NCBI GenBank assembly: GCA_903953615.1
Contig: CAJBKH010000335.1
Coordinates: 1-13,568 of the forward strand
DNA from: an uncultured Bacteroidota bacterium
Lineage (GTDB): Bacteria; Bacteroidota; Bacteroidia; NS11-12g; UBA955
DNA: 13,568 nt
Reading direction: 5' to 3'
Both the position numbers and the translations under genes were made by a program. The notes under the pieces are model-generated. The model was not told the origin of the DNA. It saw nothing but the letters and a program-made list of their open reading frames with translations, and did not search any database. The number at the start of each line of letters is the position of its first letter. The first letter of the stretch is position 1. Of this stretch, positions 1-6,596 are shown piece by piece.

Positions 1-1551
1 CTTGTCATTCGATTTGCCAAATGAACCAGCTAACCAATATTCATTTTTGTTATTGTACCTTCTTTGAATCGAGGTATAATCGCCCCAACGCTCAACAGTA
101 TCGGGAATAAAACTATTGATAATACCCTGACCTTGTTTTACCCTTATTAAATCTGAGTACTGCCCGTTGTTATCAAAATAGATAACAGAAGTACCCGGAA
201 AAGTCTTTAAGCCAGAATGCGAAAATGTAATTAAACTTTGCTGACCCCAAGTTTGGTTGCCAGCATTCACAATGGTTGGATAAGCTAAATCGAGCGAATC
301 GTATGAAATAATATTGGCAGTTACTGAAGGTGCTAGCACATGTGGATCTTGAATTATCCCATGGTAGATAGAAGACTTACCATTAATTGCATTGCGCGAA
401 GTTTGCACAAATTGTATTTTATTATTGTTATAGAAAGCGCCTAACACACGGGCATCATTGGTTTGCAATCTAAAACCATTCACCTTTTGTGGGGCTGCTG
501 GCGGCAAACCATACTGCTTATTCGACTTTAAAATCTTGTAACTGTATTGGGCCTTGCCACTGCTATAATTGTCTGAAATATGGTGCAAGAAAACGGTATC
601 ATTGGCAACATCACCAGGACGAACAGACAACAAATATAAACCTGCACTGCCGGGCTGTTCTGATTCTTGCACAGGGCAAATGTTCCAAATAGATTTGTTA
701 TTGTGTTTTAAATTACTCCATAAATTGTACTCCAAAGAATCGGCAGCGTATCCTTTCGATTTTTGAACTTGCCAAATCACCGATTGTGTGAAACCATCTC
801 TCCAATCTGTGCTATCTTTCAACAAATTAACAGTCACAAATAAATCCTCACCATTAATAGCTATCATTGGATAATCCGTCCAAAATTTACCCCCAAAAGG
901 ATTGCCATTGAGTTTATAAATATTCCAGCCATCGAGTGGTAAATTGGTTTTGCTAAAGGCAATAATAATTCTTGTGTCGTTACTACCATCGCCTTCTAAA
1001 TAAACCACAATAAAGCGGTTGGACACAGGATCAAAAACAACTTTAGGATCGTAGCTTCTGTTCAATGGCGCAATGCCACTGCCTGGCTTTGTATTTTTGG
1101 GATCTAAGGGCAAGTACTCTAAAAACCAGTTCTTTTTTAGTAAACCAGTATTCGCATTGTATACACCAATCAAAGAATTCAAAACACTCACCACAAAACT
1201 ATCATTGTTAATGGCCATGTTATTATCGTTTGGTGTTGCTTCATTTAGCGCACCAATAAAACCACCCACTACCATTGGGGGCAGGGCCGAACGTTTAATG
1301 GTATTGTTTGGGTAATGGTTGTTCTCTAGACGTTGTCTTTCCTTATTCACAAAGGCTTTTACATTGGCATCTATGCCTTCAGGTTCAGGCAGCTCTTTAG
1401 CAATGGTGTAAATACCAGTTTGAACATTTTTAATACTATCTGGATGAAAGGTATTGTTAAGACCCACTTTACCTTGGGTTAATTGCACTTGGTTTTGCGC
1501 CCATAATTGATTTGTAAAAACAAAAAATAAAGCGATTGAAACAATTCTCAT
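1..1551 (-). CDS. Large secreted protein of unknown function, 3' end beyond the window
   Basis: The frame is open from the ATG at 1551-1549 to the left edge, giving 517 codons with no stop, so the C-terminus is missing. Residues 1-18 form a signal peptide (MRIVSIALFF..., with WAQ at about 17-19), so export by Sec is likely. The rest is rich in Asn, aromatic and beta-strand-like stretches. Around residues 168-187 a segment reads DPKVVFDPVSNRF followed by IVVYLEGDG, and nearby are FWTDYPMIAINGEDLFV and repeated strand-turn patterns. I associate this style with Bacteroidota secreted beta-propeller-like proteins that often end in a type IX secretion sorting domain, but that end lies outside the window. 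No catalytic motif is seen. A TAATTTTG box lies 4 bases upstream of the ATG, and the gene is 71 bp downstream of hscB, so it probably has its own promoter. Function unknown; the fold is an inference. Confidence 0.85.
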   Translation of the reverse strand, partial: MRIVSIALFFVFTNQLWAQNQVQLTQGKVGLNNTFHPDSIKNVQTGIYTIAKELPEPEGIDANVKAFVNKERQRLENNHYPNNTIKRSALPPMVVGGFIGALNEATPNDNNMAINNDSFVVSVLNSLIGVYNANTGLLKKNWFLEYLPLDPKNTKPGSGIAPLNRSYDPKVVFDPVSNRFIVVYLEGDGSNDTRIIIAFSKTNLPLDGWNIYKLNGNPFGGKFWTDYPMIAINGEDLFVTVNLLKDSTDWRDGFTQSVIWQVQKSKGYAADSLEYNLWSNLKHNNKSIWNICPVQESEQPGSAGLYLLSVRPGDVANDTVFLHHISDNYSSGKAQYSYKILKSNKQYGLPPAAPQKVNGFRLQTNDARVLGAFYNNNKIQFVQTSRNAINGKSSIYHGIIQDPHVLAPSVTANIISYDSLDLAYPTIVNAGNQTWGQQSLITFSHSGLKTFPGTSVIYFDNNGQYSDLIRVKQGQGIINSFIPDTVERWGDYTSIQRRYNNKNEYWLAGSFGKSNDK

Positions 1552-1555
1552 TCTA

Positions 1556-1563
1556 CAAAATTA
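1556..1563 (-). promoter_or_regulatory. Bacteroidota -7 promoter box TAATTTTG
   Basis: On the minus strand this reads TAATTTTG, a perfect match to TAnnTTTG. It ends 4 bases before the ATG at 1551, so a transcript starting at the usual distance would have almost no leader. No clear -33 TTG was found at the expected spacing. In AT-rich DNA a chance match is possible. Confidence 0.4.
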
Positions 1564-1622
1564 ACTGATTTAAATTGAAAATTTATATGCCCCTTAAACA
1601 TTAGATACAAAGGCAACAACAA

Positions 1623-2141
1623 CTAAAAAGGTGCTATCAAACGCGCTGACAAACGTTCTAAATAATTAAGTTTCAATAATTCACTTTTGGCTTCAGCCCA
1701 ATTTTCGGCCTTCACCAAAGCTATTAAATATGTCAATAGATTTTCTAGGCCTGCATTCAATTCAAGCTCAATTGCAGCTTTTAAGGGTGCATTGTTTTCG
1801 GCAAAAGAAAATTCATCAATTTGTTCATTCAAATCCAACATTTCTATTAAAAAATCTTGAGGCAATTTTTGAGTTTCCTCTGTCTCCGAACTATTAGTTT
1901 GTATTAAGTATTTTAGCCGCTCCGTAGGCGAATTTAATGCTTTAAAGGCCTTGTTATTATAGGCAGTTATTTCTATCGCCTTGCCTTGTAGCGCATGGTC
2001 ATCTTCAAAATAATCTGGATGAAATGCTCTGCTTTTTTCTAAAAACAAACGCCTTAACTCAGCAGTGTCAATCTCGAAACTGGGCGTCAATCCATAAAAA
2101 CGAAAGTAATTATCGGTCGATGGCCAGTTAACCGACTGCAT
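1623..2141 (-). CDS. hscB: HscB, J-domain co-chaperone for Fe-S cluster assembly
   Basis: This 172-residue protein has the usual HscB length and architecture. An N-terminal J domain (about residues 10-75) carries the HPD signature at 41-43, which stimulates the ATPase of the Hsp70 partner. A C-terminal three-helix region (about 90-172) includes FLIEMLDLNEQIDE, the type of segment that contacts the scaffold IscU. HscB delivers IscU to an Hsp70 (HscA or DnaK) so that the Fe-S cluster can be passed to target proteins in the cytoplasm. The N-terminal zinc-binding cysteines of eukaryotic HSC20 are absent. The ATG overlaps the stop of rseP as TAATG, so translation is probably coupled to rseP and both share its promoter. 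No isc or suf genes lie in the window. The identification rests on the HPD position, the C-terminal motif and the length. Confidence 0.9.
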   Translation of the reverse strand: MQSVNWPSTDNYFRFYGLTPSFEIDTAELRRLFLEKSRAFHPDYFEDDHALQGKAIEITAYNNKAFKALNSPTERLKYLIQTNSSETEETQKLPQDFLIEMLDLNEQIDEFSFAENNAPLKAAIELELNAGLENLLTYLIALVKAENWAEAKSELLKLNYLERLSARLIAPF

Positions 2142-3466
2142 TATTTAAATATAATTTTATAAATATCGTTGCCAAATACAAATACCATCAAGGCCAATAA
2201 AATAACCATACCAATGGTTTGCATTATCTGCATAAACTTATCGCTTAATGGACGTTTTATAATCATCTCAACAATTAAAAATACCACATGACCACCATCT
2301 AAAGCTGGTATTGGCAATAAATTCATAAAGGCCAATATCAAAGATAAAATACCTGTTAATAACCAAAAACGCTCCCATATCCATTGTGGACCAAACATTT
2401 GAGCAATGCCTATCGGACCTTGCATTGACTTGCGTGGATCGATTTTACCAGTTACTAATTTTTTTAAGCCATGAATATTGTCAGCCAATGCCTCGAAAGA
2501 TTTAGTAGTACCTACGCCAATCGATTGACCAAAATTATAATTTAAAATATCATAGTCTTTTTCGTAAACATCTCTGGTTATAAATCCAAGTTTACCTTTT
2601 TTATCAACCTGTACAGATTTTATTAAGGTATCGCCATTTCTCAAAACTTTCAATTTAATTGGCTCTTCTTGATAATTTACCATACGCGTAGTAAACTGAT
2701 GGTAAAAAGGAGTTGCTGTATCATTCAACGCAATAATTTGATCGCCTTTCATCAAGCCAGCGTCTGCAGCACCAGATTTTGGCGCTGTAGAATCCACAAA
2801 AATTGGAATTGCCAAATCGAACATCGCACCCTTTTTATCCGAAATTTTATCAATAATATCCGATGGTAATTTTACTTTCAATTCTGCTCCATTTCTATTC
2901 ACATCGTAGTAAGTACCAGAATTCATTAATACCGAAGTCTTTTTAAGCTCTTCAAAATACTTCACTTTTTGACCATTCACTCCAACAATATTATCCCCAT
3001 CTTTCAAGCCGAAGCTCTCTCCCACTTCCATCGCGTGTATGCCATATCTTACTTTCTCAATTGGCAAACGTTGATCGCCATAATACCAAGTAGAAAAAAT
3101 ATAAATCAATATCCCTAACACAAAGTTTACAGTTACACCACCCAACATCACGATTAAACGTTGCCAAGCTGGCTTACTTCTAAACTCCCATGGTTCAGGG
3201 TCTTTTTTCATGGCTTCTGTGTCCATGCTTTCATCTATCATCCCCGCTATTTTCACATAGCCACCCAACGGCAACCATCCAATACCATATTCTGTGTCGC
3301 CTTTTTTAAATTTAAAAAGTTTAAAACCCCAAGCATCAAAGAAAAGGTAAAATTTTTCAACCTTAATACCAAACATTCTTGCAGCTGCAAAATGTCCCAA
3401 TTCATGTAAAGTAACCAGTATAGCAAGTGCCAGTATTATCTGGCTGGTCATTATCAAAATATCCAT
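2141..3466 (-). CDS. rseP: RseP-like site-2 intramembrane metalloprotease (M50)
   Basis: The 441-residue protein matches full-length RseP. The first membrane helix carries the zinc-binding HELGH motif at residues 21-25. A second motif, NLLPIPALDGG at 382-392, supplies the third zinc ligand (Asp390). Between them are a GG..N segment near 109-114 in a second membrane helix and two periplasmic PDZ-like domains, roughly 145-205 (GLKDGDNIVGVNGQ) and 225-290 (GLMKGDQIIALND). The last membrane helix is at about 418-433. Family members cut membrane-embedded substrates such as anti-sigma factors and leftover signal peptides after a first cleavage; the substrate here is unknown. The ATG at 3466 leaves about five residues before the first helix, which fits the family. 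The gene is first in a two-gene unit with hscB. A TACTTTTG box lies 26 bases upstream. Confidence 0.96.
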   Translation of the reverse strand: MDILIMTSQIILALAILVTLHELGHFAAARMFGIKVEKFYLFFDAWGFKLFKFKKGDTEYGIGWLPLGGYVKIAGMIDESMDTEAMKKDPEPWEFRSKPAWQRLIVMLGGVTVNFVLGILIYIFSTWYYGDQRLPIEKVRYGIHAMEVGESFGLKDGDNIVGVNGQKVKYFEELKKTSVLMNSGTYYDVNRNGAELKVKLPSDIIDKISDKKGAMFDLAIPIFVDSTAPKSGAADAGLMKGDQIIALNDTATPFYHQFTTRMVNYQEEPIKLKVLRNGDTLIKSVQVDKKGKLGFITRDVYEKDYDILNYNFGQSIGVGTTKSFEALADNIHGLKKLVTGKIDPRKSMQGPIGIAQMFGPQWIWERFWLLTGILSLILAFMNLLPIPALDGGHVVFLIVEMIIKRPLSDKFMQIMQTIGMVILLALMVFVFGNDIYKIIFK

Positions 3467-3492
3467 TTATGTTTTTATAAGAAAATAGGTTG

Positions 3493-3500
3493 CAAAAGTA
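3493..3500 (-). promoter_or_regulatory. -7 promoter box TACTTTTG of rseP-hscB
   Basis: The minus strand reads TACTTTTG, a perfect TAnnTTTG match. It lies 26 bases upstream of the rseP ATG, leaving room for a short leader. The same octamer is found upstream of the gene starting at 5013. A -33 TTG is not clear. Confidence 0.6.
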
Positions 3501-3588
3501 GGCATTTAAGCATAAATCATAAACACTTTTCGATAATCGCTTAAGATGTAAGCATCAGCAATGTTTTAGGCAACAATATTTTTTCTTT

Positions 3589-3695
3589 TTGGGCGCCTTT
3601 TCCTCGCCTTCCGGGTACGCTTCGCTCCCGTGCTGCATTCCATTCCGCACCAGCCTTTCAGTCTGCCTACAGTCTCGGGGCGCAAGCACACGCTT
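3589..3695. repeat. GC-rich intergenic block, candidate dispersed repeat
   Basis: The 100 bases 3591-3690 contain 63 G or C by direct count, in a window that is otherwise clearly AT-rich. The block opens with a GGGCGCC palindromic core and closes with CGGGGCGC. It contains short inverted arms, for example CGGG at 3612-3615 with CCCG at 3627-3630, and AAGC/GCTT around 3684-3694. The composition, the 'gggcg ... ttcgctcccg' style and the intergenic position resemble short GC-rich repeats that I associate with Bacteroidota intergenic regions. There is no second copy in this window, so its repeat status is inferred. It could instead be a structured RNA or a remnant of transferred DNA. Confidence 0.45.
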
Positions 3696-3720
3696 ATACA
3701 TGATAGTAAAGCCTATAAAC

Positions 3721-3748
3721 AAAAAAAAGGCTTTCGCCTTTTTTTTTT
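3721..3748 (-). terminator. Intrinsic terminator of the gene at 3790-5013
   Basis: A perfect 11-bp stem (3721-3731 with 3736-3746) has GGC/GCC at its top and A/T tracts below. On the minus strand the loop is GAAA, a GNRA-type tetraloop closed by C-G, followed by eight Ts. It lies about 45-70 bases past the stop codon at 3790-3792, as expected for termination of that gene. The A tract on the other arm would also allow some termination on the plus strand. Confidence 0.85.
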
Positions 3749-3765
3749 ACACTTATCAAGTGTAA
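3747..3765. repeat. 8-bp inverted repeat beside the terminator
   Basis: TTACACTT and AAGTGTAA form perfect arms around the 3-base spacer ATC. On the minus strand this hairpin comes first after the stop codon at 3790, directly before the terminator stem, so the two form a tandem hairpin. It may protect the transcript 3' end or assist termination. As a palindrome it could also be a protein-binding site, but its position downstream of a gene argues against an operator. Confidence 0.55.
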
Positions 3766-3789
3766 TAAATTTAAGAGTAAATGCTGGAC

Positions 3790-5013
3790 TTACTGATTGG
3801 CCAAGAAACGGTCTTTGGCATCTTGGTAGCGCGCCTTAAGCTTCTTTATTTCCTCGCGTTCGCTGTTGTTATTTTTAAGTTCCTCAAAAGTTTTTAGGCA
3901 ATCTTCTACGGTTTTCATATCGTTTACAACAATGGCTGCTTCAATTGTATTCACCAATATTGCACGCAATACTTTTTCGTCAATTCTAGCTTTCTTATCT
4001 TCTGGATTCGCTTCTGCAATGGCTTTTTTCCAAACCTCAATCGCATCGATTAAGTCTGTGTTTACAGTGCCATATTTGTTAGCTGAATAACCAGAAATAG
4101 CAGAATTCTTCGCTTTTTCTAAATCGTCGTATTCTTCGCTTTTATTTTTAACATAATTAACAACATGTTTGGTTTCAATTTGTGATATACCATAGTTGCT
4201 ATTGATGTAATCATTGATTTGGGTCAATAAATCACCTACAGTTTGTTTCTCTATGTTTAATAAATTCGGGTAGCTTGAACTTGTTAAAGTTACAAAGTCA
4301 TTGCTATTTTCAAAAATACCATTGTATAAAAGCACACCGTTGTATTCAAGCACTAATTCAGCAGCTCTTCTATATTGGGTTTCATAGTAAGTCTCTGTTC
4401 TATTCTGTGTTGTCTTGGTATTGTTATCGTAATAAGAAACTGTTTTAGTTTTTGCTAGAGGATCCATTCTTTCGAATTCATACAATGTAATTTTACCTTT
4501 TAAAGCATTGGTTTCACCTTTCATATAACCATCTAAACGCAAGTATGAGTTCGCTAACAATTTGGTATCATAAACAATCAATCTGGTTAAATCTGGTTCA
4601 ACAAATCTAGGCTCAGCTACTTTGTAATCCGATTCTCTTGGTAATTTTAATACTGGTTTTTGGTCTTTCAATGTCAAACGTTCTACCAAAGTCATTTTCT
4701 CCCAAGCATCGTTTTCAATTTTAAAGGTATTCTTTGCTTCTGCTACTGCTTCTGTATATCTTTTTTTACCATCTTCGACAGCAGTTGGATAATTTGCTAA
4801 CTCGTCATTGTACTTCTTTTGTGCAAAGTCTCTTGCTGAGTTATTATTCTCAGGGTAAGGACTTACAACGGTGAATGAATACGATTTTAATTCTTTACCC
4901 AATGGTTTTAATGGCAAACGGGTTACTTTGCCTGTGGCTGTTTCGTCTAATACTTTTTGACTGTAAACATTTGTCAAACATAGCATTAGAACCACCAAGT
5001 ACATCTTTTTCAT
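3790..5013 (-). CDS. Exported protein of unknown function
   Basis: This 407-residue protein starts with a clear signal peptide (MKKMYLVVLMLCLTNVYS, predicted cut before Gln19), so it is periplasmic or outer-membrane associated; there is no lipobox cysteine at the cut. Residues 60-135 are charged and likely helical (KKYNDELANYPTAVEDGKK). A middle part near 140-250 looks strand-rich and contains several Tyr-rich stretches. The last 130 residues are helical with a TPR-like look: a VWKKAIAEANPEDKK helix, then LRAILVNTIEAAIVVND and MKTVEDCLKTFEEL. The final helix, EEIKKLKARYQDAKDRF, is coiled-coil-like. I do not recognise the family. The ATG at 5013 is preceded by a perfect -7 box. The gene is transcribed alone: MarC upstream is 121 bp away and a terminator follows. 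Real gene: high confidence. Function: none claimed. Confidence 0.88.
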   Translation of the reverse strand: MKKMYLVVLMLCLTNVYSQKVLDETATGKVTRLPLKPLGKELKSYSFTVVSPYPENNNSARDFAQKKYNDELANYPTAVEDGKKRYTEAVAEAKNTFKIENDAWEKMTLVERLTLKDQKPVLKLPRESDYKVAEPRFVEPDLTRLIVYDTKLLANSYLRLDGYMKGETNALKGKITLYEFERMDPLAKTKTVSYYDNNTKTTQNRTETYYETQYRRAAELVLEYNGVLLYNGIFENSNDFVTLTSSSYPNLLNIEKQTVGDLLTQINDYINSNYGISQIETKHVVNYVKNKSEEYDDLEKAKNSAISGYSANKYGTVNTDLIDAIEVWKKAIAEANPEDKKARIDEKVLRAILVNTIEAAIVVNDMKTVEDCLKTFEELKNNNSEREEIKKLKARYQDAKDRFLANQ

Positions 5014-5028
5014 AAATTATATATTGTA

Positions 5029-5036
5029 CAAAAGTA
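5029..5036 (-). promoter_or_regulatory. -7 promoter box TACTTTTG of the exported-protein gene
   Basis: A perfect TAnnTTTG match on the minus strand, 15 bases before the ATG at 5013, with the same octamer as upstream of rseP. A perfect 6-bp inverted repeat (TTTTGA AAA TCAAAA, 5057-5071) lies about 20 bases further upstream and could be an operator, although the low complexity makes this uncertain. Confidence 0.6.
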
Positions 5037-5134
5037 GTTCTTTTTTTTTCGATTTGTTTTGAAAATCAAAAGAATTATTAGAAAAATGACAATGCAAATC
5101 TTGTTTAAATACTTGAATTAAAAGCAATTTACCT

Positions 5135-5752
5135 TTAATGCAATTGAATATTAAAATAATCTGAAATACCCGATAAAACACTTTGAACCGCAAAAGCGGC
5201 CAAAATCAAACCCATTATTTTACTGATTACAATAATGCCTGTAACCCCCACTTTTTCTTGAATTTTCGAGGCCATTAATAACAGTATACAAGTTGTAATA
5301 ACCACTAAAATAACAATAAAGGTGGTTAAAAACTGTTCGCCAAAAGTATAATGGTTATTGTCTGTTAATAATACGACCGCCATAATCGCACCGGGCGAAG
5401 CAATTGATGGAATAGCAATTGGAAATACAGTCACGTGGTGATAATCTTTAATCAGTTTTTTCTCCTCTTCTGTTTTGCCATCGCCAAACACCATGGTGAG
5501 TGCGAATAAAAACAGAATAACCCCTCCCGAAATTTGAAATGCTGCAATGGTAATGTGCATGCCTTCCATTAACATTTGTCCTATAATAATAAAAAACAGC
5601 AGAATAAATATAGCAATCAGTGAAGCTTTCACTGCGATTCTGCGCTTTTGCCTAACACTGAACTGCTTGGTTGCTTCTAAAAAAACTGGCACAGCACCCA
5701 AAGGATCGATAACCGCTACCATGAATAAAAAGGTTTTTATAAAAGTTAACAT
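5135..5752 (-). CDS. MarC-family integral membrane protein
   Basis: The 205-residue protein is mostly hydrophobic with about six membrane segments and matches the MarC/UPF0056 family in length and motifs. DPLG lies at about residues 16-19 in the first helix. FPIAIPSIASPGAI lies at about 110-123, the family's FPxAIPxxxxPGAI signature. A SKIMGLILAAFAVQ helix lies near the C-terminus. The family sits in the inner membrane; its transport function is unproven, and the old link to multiple antibiotic resistance in E. coli did not hold up. An upstream in-frame TTG at 5794 would add 14 residues, but it lies inside the TAATTTTG promoter box and so is unlikely to be transcribed. The ATG at 5752 places the first helix at the family's usual position. 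The gene is divergent from the TPR protein gene. Confidence 0.93.
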   Translation of the reverse strand: MLTFIKTFLFMVAVIDPLGAVPVFLEATKQFSVRQKRRIAVKASLIAIFILLFFIIIGQMLMEGMHITIAAFQISGGVILFLFALTMVFGDGKTEEEKKLIKDYHHVTVFPIAIPSIASPGAIMAVVLLTDNNHYTFGEQFLTTFIVILVVITTCILLLMASKIQEKVGVTGIIVISKIMGLILAAFAVQSVLSGISDYFNIQLH

Positions 5753-5791
5753 TTGGATACTAAATAATAACGTGAAAATTGACTGCTGCTG

Positions 5792-5799
5792 CAAAATTA
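5792..5799 (-). promoter_or_regulatory. -7 promoter box TAATTTTG of the MarC-family gene
   Basis: A perfect TAnnTTTG match on the minus strand, 39 bases upstream of the ATG at 5752. Its last three bases are the TTG that would start the longest open frame, which favours the downstream ATG. Confidence 0.55.
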
Positions 5800-5887
5800 G
5801 GTAAAATTATAGCACTTCATTCATCATGGTATCAACTTGTGCGTTAATAGTTCACATCAATTTAATAAAAACTTGCAAAAAAATTCA

Positions 5888-5895
5888 GACATTTG
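5888..5895 (+). promoter_or_regulatory. Possible -7 box (GACATTTG) of the TPR-metB-prsW cluster
   Basis: One mismatch to TAnnTTTG, 15 bases upstream of the ATG at 5911. It is the best candidate in the 158-bp divergent region on this strand. No -33 element stands out. Confidence 0.3.
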
Positions 5896-5910
5896 CAGCC
5901 CTATTTCAAT

Positions 5911-6564
5911 ATGAAAGTTTTACATTTTTACATCCTTTACCGTTTACCAATTATTGTCCTTTTAATTATTGGCGGTATCTTATCACATCTTTTTGGCGAC
6001 CCTATTTTGGCTTGGATACTCTATGTTTTAGCCTTTATCTCACTTTTACTATATTTTCTAATTGGCACCATGCGCATTGTGCAAGAGGCCGTTTCTGATG
6101 GCGATGTTGACCGTGCAATGAAATATCTCAACAAAATTAAATTTCCGCGCTTGCTTTTAAAATCCGTACGCTCTGGTTATTACATGTTGCAAAGTAATTT
6201 GAACATGGCGTCCGATGATTTAACCAGTGCCGAAGCCAATATTCGCAAAAGTTTAAACACTAAATCTTCTTTAGATGGCGACATGAAAGGCACTTCACTC
6301 ATGCAATTGGGTTTTATACAATTAAAACAGAACAAAGGCAAAGAGGCCAAACAAACTTTACTAGAAGCTGTTAAAATGGGTATTGCAGATAAAGAAAATT
6401 TAGCAGCCGTTTATTTACAATTGTGCAATATGGAATTGCAACGCGGTGCCAACAAAATGGGCAAAGAATATTTCAGAAAAGCCAAAGCATTGAAGCCTAA
6501 GACCGACGAAATTGTGAAACAAATCCAAATGATGGATAAAAACATTTCGCGTTTACCTGGTTAA
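5911..6564 (+). CDS. Membrane-anchored TPR protein of unknown function
   Basis: The 217-residue protein has two membrane segments in its first 55 residues (about 10-27 PIIVLLIIGGILSHLF and 33-53 ILYVLAFISLLLYFL). A helical C-terminal domain follows, with TPR-like repeats: one helix pair around 110-150 with LMQLGFIQLKQNKGKEAKQ, and another around 155-195 with YLQLCNMELQRGANKMGKE, then FRKAKALKPKT. TPR domains bind proteins, so this is probably an adaptor held at the inner membrane; the partner is unknown. The longest frame starts at TTG 5893, which lies in a promoter-like box. The ATG at 5911 is the first good start and fits a short basic N-terminus before the first helix. metB starts 32 bp downstream on the same strand with no terminator between, so the genes are likely co-transcribed. 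Confidence 0.85.
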   Translation: MKVLHFYILYRLPIIVLLIIGGILSHLFGDPILAWILYVLAFISLLLYFLIGTMRIVQEAVSDGDVDRAMKYLNKIKFPRLLLKSVRSGYYMLQSNLNMASDDLTSAEANIRKSLNTKSSLDGDMKGTSLMQLGFIQLKQNKGKEAKQTLLEAVKMGIADKENLAAVYLQLCNMELQRGANKMGKEYFRKAKALKPKTDEIVKQIQMMDKNISRLPG

Positions 6565-6596
6565 TCTTTTTTACTATTTTAAATACTATTTATAAA

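Larger units (their letters stand above)
3467..3789. other. 323-bp intergenic region with GC-rich block, promoter and terminator
   Basis: This is the only stretch over 300 bases without a gene. From the rseP side it holds the rseP promoter box (3493-3500), an AT-rich spacer to about 3588, a GC-rich block (about 3589-3695), a strong intrinsic terminator (3721-3746) and a second hairpin (3747-3765) next to the stop of the gene at 3790. I see no convincing coding frame: a short plus-strand frame crosses the terminator and enters the neighbouring gene antisense. No tRNA is visible. Confidence 0.7.

Noticed and set aside
489..1315. Plus-strand open frames opposite the secreted protein
   Set aside because: They are short, overlap each other in different frames, and lie antisense to a continuous 517-codon gene with a signal peptide.
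3630..3839. Plus-strand open frame of 69 codons across the intergenic region
   Set aside because: It runs through the GC-rich block and the terminator, ends antisense in the neighbouring gene, and its translation has no domain-like or signal features.
5057..5071. Inverted repeat TTTTGA AAA TCAAAA as a terminator of the MarC gene
   Set aside because: On the minus strand it is followed by an A tract rather than Ts, so it does not fit an intrinsic terminator. It may be an operator or chance in AT-rich DNA.
5826..6098. Plus-strand 90-codon frame over the start of the TPR protein gene
   Set aside because: Another frame of the same strand encodes the TPR protein with membrane helices; this one ends inside it and has no supporting signal.
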